Shown here in pieces: positions 34,228 to 45,623 of a stretch of 64,000 nt of DNA. Position 1 is the stretch's first letter. Each line of letters starts with the position of its first letter. The DNA is from Paracamarosporium sp. OC-R06-R3. Lineage: Eukaryota; Ascomycota; Dothideomycetes; Pleosporales; Didymosphaeriaceae. A program made the position numbers and the translations under genes. The notes under the pieces are model-generated. The model saw nothing but the letters and a program-made list of their open reading frames with translations, was not told the origin of the DNA and made no database searches. The stretch is taken from assembly GCA_019828545.1 (NCBI GenBank), contig JACVRA010000095.1, positions 437,305 to 501,304 on the forward strand, read 5' to 3'.

Positions 34228-34998
34228 ATGGATCCCGATTCTCCTCTATCGACTCCTCTCTTCGAAGTCATTGCGCAAGTTTGTTTGCTGTATCCTAAGC
34301 CCATACGGCCGGTGTCCACTAGAAACGCTGTTTGGCTTGATGTCAACGACCATTCTTTGATCACTTCCAGATTTGACGCAGCAAAAGAGATAAAGGAGAC
34401 CCTTGAGGAGTACTACGATAGAACAGCTGCGACCACTTATGGCATGCATCTGACAAATGTTGGACTCCCAGAATCTGCAAAGCTGACTGCGGAATTGATC
34501 GATCAGCTCCAGCATCGCAGGTCTCCTTCTCCCTCGCCGCTCTCAGCGACTGTGAATTCGTCAGCATCATTGGATGGATTCAAAGTTACTCCGCACACTT
34601 CTTCCAGCACCTTATATCAGTGGAGTAAAATGGAAGAGGGTTTCGTGGCGCCCATACCGAAACGGGCTTCTCTCATAGAGGAGTCCGATTCGAAAACAGA
34701 CGAGTCTCACGTCCTGGCACGAAGGTTCTCTGGACTTTTGCACCAGACAGATGAGGCCAACATCCAACTTAATACCGGAGATCTAAACCCCTCTTCTCAT
34801 ACATATTCATCTAAGACGGCTAGTGATCAACCGTGCGATCAAGTGGAAGCCACACAGACCGATAAGGAAACTGATGAAGCGCAATCTACGGAAACATCGG
34901 ATGACCTTACACCATTTGATGTTGAAGCACAAGCAGAGCTACAAAGTTTCTCTATCTGGCGGTTGTGGGAAATTTTTGTGCGCTTCATTCACAATTGA
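34228..34998 (+). CDS. Orphan hypothetical protein, 256 aa
   Basis: An intronless frame begins with ATG at 34228. I do not recognise it. No signal peptide is present. The first 100 residues look folded (PLFEVIAQVCLLYPKPIRPV, then a helix-like KEIKETLEEYYDR). The middle is Ser/Thr/Asp-rich and probably disordered. The protein ends in an aromatic-rich segment (FSIWRLWEIFVRFIHN) that could be an amphipathic, membrane-binding helix. The single long frame with clean composition supports a real gene. It lies in the accessory block between a secreted protein and an invertase. Confidence 0.6.
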   Translation: MDPDSPLSTPLFEVIAQVCLLYPKPIRPVSTRNAVWLDVNDHSLITSRFDAAKEIKETLEEYYDRTAATTYGMHLTNVGLPESAKLTAELIDQLQHRRSPSPSPLSATVNSSASLDGFKVTPHTSSSTLYQWSKMEEGFVAPIPKRASLIEESDSKTDESHVLARRFSGLLHQTDEANIQLNTGDLNPSSHTYSSKTASDQPCDQVEATQTDKETDEAQSTETSDDLTPFDVEAQAELQSFSIWRLWEIFVRFIHN

Positions 34999-35473
34999 AC
35001 ACATTGTTTTTTTAGCATGCTACTCTTTGCTGAGCGTACAAAGCTTTCTCAGTATTCAAGGTAGAGGGGATATTCAGCTGTATGTTACCAACCTTATTGC
35101 TTCTGATGATACCTATCACAGCCAGACATTACTGAACAGAAGCAGACGGAAAATAGATATATTTAAGAATCGATATCGGCTATAACATTGTGCAACTGTA
35201 AAAATTAGAAGAAAGCTATGATTGTGAGAGCAAGTAGCCGTGAGATCTGCCAGTACAAATACTTCACAATGTCGTCTTCACCAAAGCTTCTCTTACTTAA
35301 ATATTTTCCCTTTCCTTGAATTCGCCAATGAAAACGTTCTGCATCCACAACCTCAATTTTTTTTCCCTGTTCAAGCTCACCCGCATAACCCCCCATCAAC
35401 CTAAACGTTATAAGGCAGATATACTTCAATCTTTAACTCACAACTTTATTCATTGCTATCAAACATAAGCACG
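34999..35473. other. Spacer between two orphan genes
   Basis: AT-rich. No feature beyond presumed 3' UTR and promoter. Confidence 0.45.
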
Positions 35474-36196
35474 ATGAGTGTAACTGGTACGACAACCACG
35501 ATGGCGCCCATCCGTACGATAACTCCATCACTGACGCTGCAAGCTCGGAGAGCAAAGAATTCTCATCGCAGGAATCGAAACATGCTTCCAATGATTGATG
35601 TTACGAAAGCTAACGCGCTTGTCGAGACCGCAGCGCAGGAATCGACACTGGCAACTGCATCATCTCGGGGAAGCCAAAGCCGCTTTAGTCCTCAAGAACG
35701 GCACAATTATCATCTTCTAATGGATCCTCACTATAGACCACCAAGGGATATGGCTCGATCTATTACTCCACCATCTGTGCCAATCCCCCAGCCCGACGTC
35801 ACCCGGCCCGGCATCACCCGGCCCACCTCTTCGCTCGGCGTCGCAAATCTTCCACGTGGACCGGGAACTCGTTGCCATCGACGTGTACTCTCTGTTCCAG
35901 TCAGTCATCCTCGTCCTTTGTCAGATGGACCGATGGGTTGGAGATATTCGACAGTGGACTCCCGTAACCCTAGCTTCCAATCCTTTTTTCCACCGGAGCG
36001 CTACATACGTCCTAAAGAATCGGTTCTGTCTTTGGTCGCGTCAGCATGTGGGCATGACGAGGAGCAAAACTTCTTATGCACGCCTGGTGCGTCGCATGCC
36101 ATGGCCCCAGAGAAGAAAAAAGGTCGTAAGAGTTTATGGTTGTTGAGAAGTGCGAAAAAATTATGGCATTCTTTGAGACGGCGCCCGCATCAATAA
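35474..36196 (+). CDS. Orphan basic hypothetical protein, 240 aa
   Basis: An intronless frame begins with ATG at 35474; the frame is open further upstream but without an ATG. The product is not recognised. It is rich in Arg, Pro, Ser and Thr and largely low-complexity, with a short internal duplication (DVTRPGITRPT). The C-terminus is strongly basic and possibly helical (KKKGRKSLWLLRSAKKLW). There is no signal peptide. A nuclear or nucleic-acid-associated role would fit the charge, but this is a guess. Confidence 0.5.
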   Translation: MSVTGTTTTMAPIRTITPSLTLQARRAKNSHRRNRNMLPMIDVTKANALVETAAQESTLATASSRGSQSRFSPQERHNYHLLMDPHYRPPRDMARSITPPSVPIPQPDVTRPGITRPTSSLGVANLPRGPGTRCHRRVLSVPVSHPRPLSDGPMGWRYSTVDSRNPSFQSFFPPERYIRPKESVLSLVASACGHDEEQNFLCTPGASHAMAPEKKKGRKSLWLLRSAKKLWHSLRRRPHQ

Positions 36197-36535
36197 GTGT
36201 TAGCATCAGATTTCTACAGCAGGTATTGTAGAGCCTTTGAGCAGATTTACTACAGGAGGCTGGCACGATGTAGTATCTGGCAGTGTACTTGGTTGACTGG
36301 AGACCTTTCCCTCGGAAAACGGAAGCGGTCCTATGGTTCGTGACTGGAATTGATATCGTTCGCTCATTTAGATGTCTACTACAGCAGTTATTTTCCCAGT
36401 TAAATGAAAATGTAAAAGCATCAAGAAAAATTACTTTGACATAATTTGGTTTCGTCCTACATACTTGTGCATGTTTGAGAAAGTTGAGACAGGTAAACAA
36501 AATGCACAACTCTGTATACTTATCGCGTCGTGATT

Positions 36536-36575
<40 letters not shown>

Positions 36576-36653
36576 TTCCTATTAGAAGAGTGAATAAAGA
36601 AGCTTAATAGGCAATAAAATTTTTGCAACAGGGGTTCCACAACCAGAGAGCCT
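36197..36653. other. Convergent spacer with microsatellite
   Basis: Contains 3' ends of the orphan gene (plus) and the invertase (minus), and the TTTC tract. Confidence 0.5.
36534..36577. repeat. (TTTC)n microsatellite, about 10 units
   Basis: A near-perfect tetranucleotide tract just downstream of the invertase stop, possibly inside its 3' UTR. Expected to vary in length between isolates. Confidence 0.95.
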
Positions 36654-38727
36654 TCAGAAAAGCCTCACAGCTTCCATTGAAGCAGTTGTAGTAGAGGCTG
36701 TACTGTTGGTTTCATTTCCCGTCGACGTTATATTACCCAGCATAGTCCCATTTACGTCCGCCTGGTCAAGCCAAGTAGCCCTCAAACTCCAGACCCCTAC
36801 ACTCACGTTAGCGCTCTCATTTACACCCGCAACTTTCAAGATCATGAGATCAAGAGGCTGGGTTGGGAAGAAGACGCTGGATGCACTGAGTTGGCCTCCA
36901 TTCAAGAACACTTCGATGATACTCCTGTCGACAATTCCAGAAATATTCCATGATCCGTTGCCTGGGTCAAATAGGCTGGTGCCAGAGAACTTGTCTGTGA
37001 AGTAAGGGTTGGACGGGAAGCCTTCGGTGTGGCCGCGGTCAAGCCAGACATCGCCAGAGGAAATAAATGTGCCTCCTGAAATATACTCGCCGGTTGCAGA
37101 AGACAGAAATGTGAAGTTCAGGCTACCTGATAAAGACGAGGTATCGGTGAGGTTGGTGATATTGGCCTCAAAGTACAAAGCACCAGACTCTATGCTCGAG
37201 TAGTCCACTACAACGGTGCCATTCCCGAGGCTGGAGTTCGATGCTAACTCGCTGTCTATAATAGAGGAGATATTGTAAGGATAGCTTATCAAGCTCAAGC
37301 CAAATCTCTCTAAATCGGCGATGTAGTGGCCACGGGGCACACTCATGCTACTCCGAAACCCTTCTTGTCCGGTGGGTACCACATTGGTATATTGCCAATT
37401 ACTCGCCCAGTTAATGCTGACTTGATCCTCGCCTGAAGGAATGTTGTAGAAAAATTGACCAGCGTAGTTGTCCTTCGCAAAATCGGTCAGCTTTGTTGTT
37501 GAATCGAGAGCCTCAAAGTGTGTGCCGTTGAAAGTGCCAGGAAAATATTCAGTGATGGAACCTCCAAGAGGGGCACCAGGATTGATTGAGATCTGCATAA
37601 TCCAGAGTGTGCTTGGCAGATCTTCATTTTGACCGCCACCAACAACAGGAAGCTCAACCATATTCGGGCACTCATACTGGAGTCCGGTAATCCCATAATG
37701 ACTAAAGTTGCTTTCAGCTGTCCAGGTGGTCAGATTTGACGAAGAGAAAATACCGATTTCGAAGTCAACGGGATAAGCAACGACCATGATCCATCGTTCC
37801 CTTGGGGCATACCTAAAGGTGGGGATACATAGTCAGTGTAATGTTCAAGGATCAAAGGAGTGGGTGGAAGTAGGTATCTTAGCTAGCTGTCAATGTCTGA
37901 GAGTTTCAGACACAAGTGCAAAGTCTAAGAGCTTCCGACAATCGCCAGCACGAGCACCCACTTTGTACTTTGGCATTACTCACCAGATGACTTTGGGATC
38001 GCGGAACTGTGTAGTGTTGCTTCCGATAACCGGATTGCCAGAGTATTTGATGAATGAATAGCCATTGTCGTATGAATATGCGATTTCCTGGGTTTCTCTT
38101 TCTGGTGTGTTCAAGGTATAAATTGCAACTACGCCGTTTGTTTGATTAGGAAAGAAACCAGATGTATTATTCACGTCGATGACAGCACTACCACTGTATA
38201 TACCCTCGTCTGGGCCACCGGGGAATATAGCAATCGGTTGATTGGTCCAGTTATATAGATCCTGGCTTGTTGCGTGGCCCCAATGTTGGTTACCTGCAAC
38301 TACATTTGTAGGATTATCTGTACCACTTGTAAACTTATGTCTGAAAGGAGTCGGGTGACAAAACCTTACATTGATAATACAGATGATACAGTCCATCCTG
38401 GTCAACGAACATACCATTTGGGTCGTTCATGAATCCAATGGGTGGACTAAAATGGACCTGTGGGCGTAATGGTCCTGCATAGTTACCAGAAAGCGGGATT
38501 CCTGTGGGTACGTCCGACTGTGAGTACGTTGACGAGGTTCCCGTAGCTGAAACTCCAGACGATGCCGTAGCTGAGCCCCCGGGTGACGATGTTACTGAGG
38601 TTCCCGAAGATGCTGCAGCGGAAGTCCCGGAGGATGCAGCAATTGAAGTTCCAGAAGTCTGCGCATTTACGACGCCTGCCGCAATAAAGGCGAGCGCTGT
38701 CGCAAAAGTTGCAGAAGGGAAAATCAT
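36654..38727 (-). CDS. Secreted beta-fructofuranosidase (GH32 invertase)
   Basis: This enzyme hydrolyses sucrose, and possibly fructans, outside the cell. Three minus-strand exons (38370-38727, 37984-38317, 36654-37812) join in phase to 616 aa. ATG at 38727 gives a signal peptide ([23 protein letters not shown]). A linker of SSGTS-like repeats follows (about residues 24-65), then the GH32 domain. Its catalytic triad is all present: nucleophile Asp102 in FMNDPNG, Asp226 in FRDP, and acid/base Glu278 in YECPN. The first junction restores YYQYNPT and the second restores KVIWYAP. Many N-x-S/T sites suggest heavy glycosylation. The second intron is 171 nt. The product glucose would feed the glucokinase at 2.6 kb, though nothing shows joint regulation. 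Inulinase is the main alternative reading. Confidence 0.93.
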
Positions 38728-39968
38728 AGTGAGCACGATTTCGCGTAGATGCTCGCTCAGGAAAGGTATATCGATGTTATATACTAGATCCTAGGCGGAA
38801 GCGCACTTACCTACCACATGACGTCTAACGGCGGGAGTGTACATATTGAAGTCTTGGCCTGCGACGTAGGAGAAGCTTACGGCCGACAACTCAAAGTCTG
38901 TGCATAGTGCGGGGAGATGAGAAAATAGCGTTAGTTGCCGCGTGACTTCCAGGTCTCAAGATGCATGATGGAGGTAACGCGGAGGTGCGATGACGATCTT
39001 CGCGAGGCGGGCGCCATGGCGGACGCGCTATCCGCTAAGTCATCAAATCACAAAGTCCCGGAGAGATCGCCATATTGACTGCTAAGAAATCTACCAAGAA
39101 TATCGAACACGGTTCAAGGAACTATCAGCTGCAAAGGTCAATGTCCTAGCCTTGCACCGGTTGCTCGAAGTAACCTTTTGGAGTTATGTGCAAGACTAAT
39201 GGACTTCGCCTCGATGATGCAGAATTGTAGAATACGTGAAACGGACACGCCGGTTTGTTGAAAGGGCTACTCGACGGGACCGTGGTATCGCTACAAGGCG
39301 CGCGATGTGGTAACCGGGATGGCGCTAATTCGTTCGCCCTTCCAATGTCCCACGGTGCCCTATTGTTGACCTCAAAAGGCCTAACTCGGTAGGATACACA
39401 TCTCGTAGATTGCGGCAGGACTATGTTTTGTAGCGAGTTGGTGTTGGCTCAGCGTGGGACCCTAGTGGGTCGGTACCACAGCAGAGCTGCGCACTAAATG
39501 CTGTACCTTTACTAAGCTGTTATGTTTTGTAGCACAGTGGTCCGATTCGGGGGTCGCATAGTGTGGCCTGAGGTGCGCTAGCCAACCGACTTTTCGACGT
39601 ACCCATTCTTTCCGCTACCTAACTCTACCCTCACGATGCTGCTGCATGTTAGACGAGCTGACCGTTTTGTTGCGCACTTGCAGAGTCATGTCCTCACTCT
39701 CGGACTTCGTACGTGGTGGCTTAGCTCCATAACCCCCAAGCATACAAACCCGAAAGTTCGAGATGTGCTTTCCCGAGCAAGAATATAGCCAGATCGTAAC
39801 GCCGATATCATCAGGCACTCAAGCACCGAATTTTAACTAACATAACCATCGCTTGTCGCAACTTATTTACTTGTACTCGGTTTAGATTCTGTGTTTGCCT
39901 GAACACCTACATTCTCTTATTACTCGGCAGGAGCAGAACCAATAAAGTCAACACTATTACGTGCGACC
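38728..39968. other. Divergent intergenic region, invertase / Hsp70-like
   Basis: 1.2 kb without a supported gene. Presumably holds both promoters. Confidence 0.5.
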
Positions 39969-42037
39969 ATGTCACGGGGACACAGTAGTTGTTTAGGATT
40001 TATCTATGCCTTAAGGGTATTTTTCTCCGCATGTGTTCTGTTGTGCTTCGCGGTGTCAGCAAGAGCAGATTCGGCAGGCACTAGTCCCGAAATTTCGGAA
40101 TCAGTCATCGGGATTGACTTTGGAGATTCCTATACTCGCGTAGCTGTGTATGAAGACCCTTGTATCATATAGAAATGGTTTCAAAATTTTCAATTTTGCT
40201 AATACATCACAGGAAGATAAATGGATCAGTGCGAGTTTTGGCCGATGCCGACGGTGAACGAGGCATACATAGCTACGTTGCATTGACAGAGGATGGACCT
40301 TTAGTGGGAAAAGCAGCGAAAGACCATTTGAAAAAACAACCTGAACAAGTCATATCTGACTTTAGAAGGCTGCTCGGTCGAACATTTGAAGAAGTCGAGG
40401 ACGAGCTCCAGAACAACCATTACGAAATCTTCGACAATGGCGGTGTCCCTACAATCCGGGTTCCCACAGGCCAGGCGCACGGTCAATCAGAGTTCAGTAT
40501 AGAAGAAGTTGCATCGATATTTTTCGCAGGGGTAAGGTCGTTTGCTCAAAATGCACTGGGTTGGGGAGTGAAGAAAGTGGTCCTAACGGTACCTGCTCAC
40601 TTCGAAGACAAGCAAAAGGTACGTTCGATCTCAAAATCCATGGATTTCTAGTGCGATTACTTACAACCTGACAGCAAGCATTGAGAACAGCTGCGGAACT
40701 TGCCGGACTAGAAGTACTAGGCGTTTCTTTTGAATCGGTTGCCGCTGCGGTAGCCTATGAGTTCGATGACCATGATGGTGAGGGACACGTTGTGATATAT
40801 GATATTGGAGGGCAGAATCACGATGTGACAATACTGGCCATAGAAGACGGCGTGTTTGAACCTGTAGGTAACGCGCACATGCACGGTTCCGCAGGTGCCT
40901 TTTTCACAACAAGGATGATGGGTCTCCTTTTGGAGCAGAATGATGAAGAAGAATTCTTTCAACTTTACGAAGTAAGTACTTGCACACGATGCGAATTCAC
41001 TTAATGACTGATTGTGTCAGGATCCTAAGGATTTCCTTCAGCATGAAGAGGAACTAGAACAAGCCAAACACAACCTCTTCCTCCAGGTATCCGATCGAGT
41101 CGACGTCAAAATCCCGGGCTTGAGAGGGGAAATTTCAAGCTCTGAACTTGTACGTTGAATGTGCGCTCAGATCGTGTAGTTAGCTAACCAATAACAGGAA
41201 GAAAGTATCATGTCGAACTTTGATCCTGGTGAGCTTTTCGAAGAGGCGCTCGAAGAAGCCGATATTGAGCAAGAAGACATCTCCGACATCGTGTTAGTGG
41301 GAGGTTCGAGCCGGATCCCAAGTATACGTGCTGCTGTGGAGAGCTACTTTGGCAAGCCGCCAATTTTCAGTTACACCGTTGAACCAGGCGAAGCGGTCGC
41401 CATCGGCGCCGCTATGACAGGCGATACCCTCGCAGACCCCGAAAAGGTATCCTCTCCGCTATTGGTCGATGATTTGGTCAGTATGGGCGTAGGCAAGTAA
41501 ACTTCAAAAGACGAAGAAGAACTCAGCTAATTTCGCCCTAAAGGAGTCAAGACTAATGACAAGGAGGGTGTGCTTCTCGTAGACGATTGGGCTCCAACAT
41601 CGGCCTCGCAGTCTCAAATCTTTACAACTGTGTATGATGACCAACAGGAAGTCATCATCCAGCTATGCCACCATTCAGTTGAGACACCTCTTGTTGGAGA
41701 TGGCGAACCACATTCTGAAGAGAAGGGAGTGATAGGTCTTCTACGCCTCGGTGGGCTTGCAGCAGCGCAACGGGGCACTGTACAGGTGAGTCTTTAGCAT
41801 CGCGGTTGTGTTTCATTGCTTTGCGCATTTAAAGCTGACGCGTTCATGAAGATAAAAGTTACTGTCGATATAGACACGAATCTCAATCTGCGCGCTGAAG
41901 CGACCGACATTGGAACTGGGAAGTCGACCTCGCTTACGTTGGAGAACCATCCGATTCACTACGTCCAAGATGCGGACATACCAAAAGGCGGAGAAGTGGC
42001 ATTGTGGGAAGTACCAGACAGGCACGACGAGCTGTAG
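39969..42037 (+). CDS. Divergent ER Hsp70 (BiP-like) lacking the lid, with HDEL
   Basis: Seven exons (39969-40147, 40213-40618, 40675-40971, 41021-41149, 41198-41492, 41544-41785, 41852-42037) join in phase to 577 aa. A signal peptide (to about residue 33) and a C-terminal HDEL place it in the ER lumen. Order follows Hsp70: phosphate-1 loop IGIDFGDSYTRVAV (48-60), phosphate-2 loop IYDIGGQNHDVTIL (about 236), adenosine loop VLVGGSSRIP (about 369), EAVAIGAA, then a beta-sandwich-like region to about 550. Differences from BiP are striking: the GTTYS, NEPTAAA and GGGTFD motifs are all changed, and the helical lid is missing, with about 27 residues between the beta domain and HDEL. ATPase activity is doubtful. 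Intron 5 starts with GC (GCAAGT). This is a paralogue rather than Kar2 itself. Confidence 0.85.
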
Positions 42038-42772
42038 CTCACTATTCTTACATGCCACCATCAGCGGACATGGCCGAAATTATCGGGAACAGAGGTATCT
42101 AGATTTTCACGTTACATTCTTGATAAATCGCGCCATCCACTCGATCGTGCACACATCTTGCTCTGTAACAACCACGATGCCGTTAACGGATTATTATGTG
42201 TCAAGGTGAGCATCGTCAAGCTCTCGGCGCCTGAGCCTGCTCAGAGTTTTCCATTGGCTCCACTGCAGCAGTCAGCCAACGAAATTTATTCGGATACCGC
42301 GAACAAAAAGCCTCATTCATTCCGATACAATACACGGTGCCGAACCCGCAAGACTGAACTCCTATAGGCGCAACATGTTCTCGTTCGTTCGAAAGGATTG
42401 CCAAGTGGCTCAAGTAAGAATTCAATACCAATATGCGGTTTTCCTCGGCTTAACGCCAATTGGCCGAGCTGCATGAGAGCGCGCCACGCGAATCTCACGA
42501 TGCGACCACGCGCCTCATCAGATGTGTTGGACATTTCGATGATGGCATCACGAGAATATTCTAGTCTGCGGTAAGGAGAAAACTCTGTTTACAACAATGC
42601 GTATAAAACCTCCACATTTCATGCCCTCAATGCCATCATCAGCACAATAAAACATCATCACACCACCAACAAACAAACCTCCTTTACAATCAACACTACC
42701 ATCACACTTCGCTATAAGCAGCAAGTTTTCGCTCTCGCCAGCACCATCAAATCTCAACCAATTTCCTCAAAC
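42038..42772. other. Intergenic region
   Basis: No supported gene. The final 150 bases are rich in short A/C-rich tracts (ACCAACAAAC...), typical of a fungal 5' leader for the next gene. Confidence 0.45.
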
Positions 42773-43015
42773 ATGCCTTCATCCACTTCCTCCCCGATTT
42801 CATCTGGCTTGAACACACCAGACCAGACTCGTCCTTCTTCACCAGATCATCACGAGCACTCGCACGCCACAATGAAGAAGCTCTGGAAGGACATTAAGCA
42901 TCGCGTTGCCGAGCACCACCGAAGCGTCAACGCCGCTTACACCAGCTATTACGCCGCCGGCCACGGTTTTCCTCAGCCCGAAACCTACGGTCATGGCCAT
43001 AGCAGGATCGCATAA
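42773..43015 (+). CDS. Small His-rich protein, 80 aa
   Basis: An intronless frame begins with ATG at 42773, in good context (AAACATG). The N-terminal third is Ser/Thr/Pro-rich, followed by DHHEHSHATMKKLWKDIKHR, probably an amphipathic helix. The end is Tyr/Gly/His-rich. No signal peptide or Cys is present. I believe similar short proteins exist in other Dothideomycetes, but I cannot name a function. The A/C-rich leader and clean stop support expression. Confidence 0.6.
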   Translation: MPSSTSSPISSGLNTPDQTRPSSPDHHEHSHATMKKLWKDIKHRVAEHHRSVNAAYTSYYAAGHGFPQPETYGHGHSRIA

Positions 43016-44226
43016 ATACCCTGAGGATTCATTGACTTGGACGAATAACGACTCTTCACTACACTTGGGTCGCTGAGAGCAACCAACGGAGCGATTTAGT
43101 TAGGATGCGGTTGCCCTGGAGATGGGAGAAGGACGCGAAACGACCCAAAAGTGCTTTTTCGATGCGAGATACCACTCTATTCTCACGATCTTGCGAGCTT
43201 TGCAGCTTCGCATTGCAGACATATCGTATAATGTTTAATTAATGAAATCTTCATCTCTAAACTCAACATTGTCTTCTCGCTATGAATGTTCATGCCCACT
43301 TCCGTGAGCTAACATAGAATGTTAGCTTAGTTCGCTGCCATAACAGATCTATAGAATACGGGGTGCAATCTATTAACAAGGTAGCTTTAACAGAAAAGGC
43401 TGCCGTTAACTTGCTAGCACAGCCTCTTTTGGGGGGCAATGATGCTTTTTGGTAACTTCGCACTTTCAAAACGGTTAGTCTTCATCAGATCCAAGTTGGG
43501 GAAGGAAGACACAGGAAGTTACCACTACGGACCGCTATATCCTGAGATGAACTGCATTTGGTTGAAATCTTTGTAAGTGAAGTCTTGAGCCGATGATATA
43601 GGTGGATAAGAATCCGCGACTAAGTCTAGTGACGCAAAAACGCTTGACATTATCTCGTCGTCTAACCTTCACAATACAAGAATTAAAGATATCACTGTGG
43701 ATAGTAAACCAGCGTGGGCACAAGTCCGCAGTTATAGCGGAGTGTGTATCACCATAGCTCGTTTGCAAAGCTTCTCTCGCTTTGAAGATTCGGATATGGA
43801 GATAAAACATTACTTTTCCATGCGTTGCTATCTCTGACCTAACAATAGCGCCACCGAATGGCCTTCTCCAACAGTCTATCCAGCCACCATATTACATCTG
43901 CCTGAAGAGGGGTATCGTTTAACATGCATAGCACTGTACTCACGGCCATCCTTGGCCCCCACATGACTTCACCGCCAACGCCTCGCGCTTATACTACTGT
44001 TACAAATACAAACAGCTGCGAGCAGCGCAATATTACCAAGCGGTACGCCCATAACTGGGACCGCGGTCCAGGAATGTTCTTCAGCAAACCATCTTGGCGC
44101 CGAGGCTGATGTTTGTGAGCGGGTATAGTCATGTCAGCGAGGGATAGACCTAAGGGCCAAGTAACGCGCCGGTTGATGTGGTGAGAGTAGACCGGTTGGT
44201 TTGTGACTCTATCAAGTTGATTGTGC
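43016..44226. other. Intergenic region downstream of two convergent genes
   Basis: No supported gene. A final short exon of the HLH gene could lie here if the GTGAGC just after its last codons is a donor; the reading given stops at 44227. Confidence 0.5.
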
Positions 44227-45623
44227 TCACCCATCCGCTGCAAGCAGCGCAGAGTACCGCTTGTTATCGTCAATGAGTTGCTGTAAAAAGTTGGCAGCTT
44301 CAGTAAGAACGCCACTTTTGCTAAGACCTCCATTCCGGATCTCAGGTACCAGATCGTGCAAGTCGTCGAACCCGCGTTTTATGAGGTTTCGTCGTTTCTG
44401 TTCTGAGAGTATATGATTGTTGCGTTTCTGTTCCTCGGTCAGATTCTCGCGTTGAGGCTTTTGCCCAGCCATAGATTTCCGTCTGGACTTCTTGACTCGG
44501 TCATCTACCGACATCTTGCGGTTTTTCCCGGATGCGGCTCCTGATACACTCTTTCGTTTTCCGTTCGTCGTAGGTGGCTGTCGTTTTCGTCTTTTCTTCA
44601 TTCGCTTTTCCTCATCGTCGTCTGCGGACGATTCATCGGACGCACCTTCCTCATTGCTATCTGAGTCACCGGCAGGAGGCGGAAGGTGAATGTGGTCCGT
44701 AGGTGATTGCATGACGCTACCGTTAGTGCCCACAGCAGCCGGCCTGGCCAATGGTTGCGCATGATGCAGCTCTCTGAGCAAACGTTTGGTCACAAGTTCC
44801 TCGCTCTCGTGTTTTGAAGAAGGTTGGAACCCAGACTCATTGAAGGAACTGTCAGTTCCATACGTGTATGCTCTCTTCAAGGAAGGGCGTGCGCGCTCTC
44901 GGAGCTCGGCCTCGTGGGCTGCTCTAGCAGTGCTGTTTGCAAACTGCGTTGTGATGGAGGCATCGACAGAACCAGGAACATCATGATTGGGTAGCAATGC
45001 AGCTAATTGCTCGTGCATCAGGCCATTTGACGTGGCAGAGGTCGGAACTAAAGGGATGGTGTGAGAAAGGCCATTGGGCTCGTACCCGTTGGTATGTAAG
45101 CCCGTGGAAGCAACGCCGTGTACACTGTGAGAGCGGCCATTCTGCTGATATGCAGGCATAGATTGAGATTGAGGTATATTGGCCTGAGCATAGAGTGTCG
45201 AGGCGGCCTGCAGGTCGTCGGCGGTGCTAGCGAAATGGGTGGAGTGCTGCGTAGGTGCGAAGTTTTGTTCGGTGTGGAATCCCTGCAGCAAGGACTGGTC
45301 GGGTATGGTGGTGGAAATGTTGTGGATGGTTGCTGGCGGCACTGCAGACCAGCCAGAGAAGTCGTCGAGGAGATCGGGCGCTTCTGGTTGGAAAGAAAAG
45401 GTCGAGGCAGCCGCATCGGGGGCGAATGGATTGGCGTGCGAGAAGAAGCTGTCCAGCTGCTGGGCTTCCATGTCACTCAGCAGCGAGGGCCCGCCATTGT
45501 CAAATTCGGCGTTGGAGTTCCCGAAGAAGTCTGCTGAAAAGGTGTCTATGCAGCATTAGAAAGGCTCTCGAGCCTTGGGAGGCAGCACGTACAGCCGAAT
45601 GGCGGTGGGTCCTTGTCGTCCAT
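44227..45623 (-). CDS. Basic helix-loop-helix transcription factor (MLX-like)
   Basis: Two minus-strand exons, 45593-45623 and 44227-45533, join in phase (59-nt intron, GTACGT...TTTTCAG) to 445 aa. The tiny first exon, MDDKDPPPFG, supplies the only good ATG in frame with SDFFGNSNAEFDNGG. Residues 1-370 are mostly disordered, with an acidic patch (SDESSADDDEE) and basic clusters (KKRRKRQPP, KKSRRKS) that should act as nuclear signals. The bHLH spans about 377-437. Its basic region carries His384, Glu388 and Arg392, the E-box (CANNTG) contact set, followed by helix-loop-helix ending LQQLIDDNKRY. It resembles fungal MLX/MAX-type regulators. Targets are unknown. Confidence 0.88.

Noticed and set aside
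44103..44229. Possible additional last intron and exon of the HLH gene (GTGAGC donor at the stop)
   Set aside because: The HLH domain is already complete and the downstream sequence shows no leucine-zipper or family-like tail. Left as an uncertainty in the annotation.
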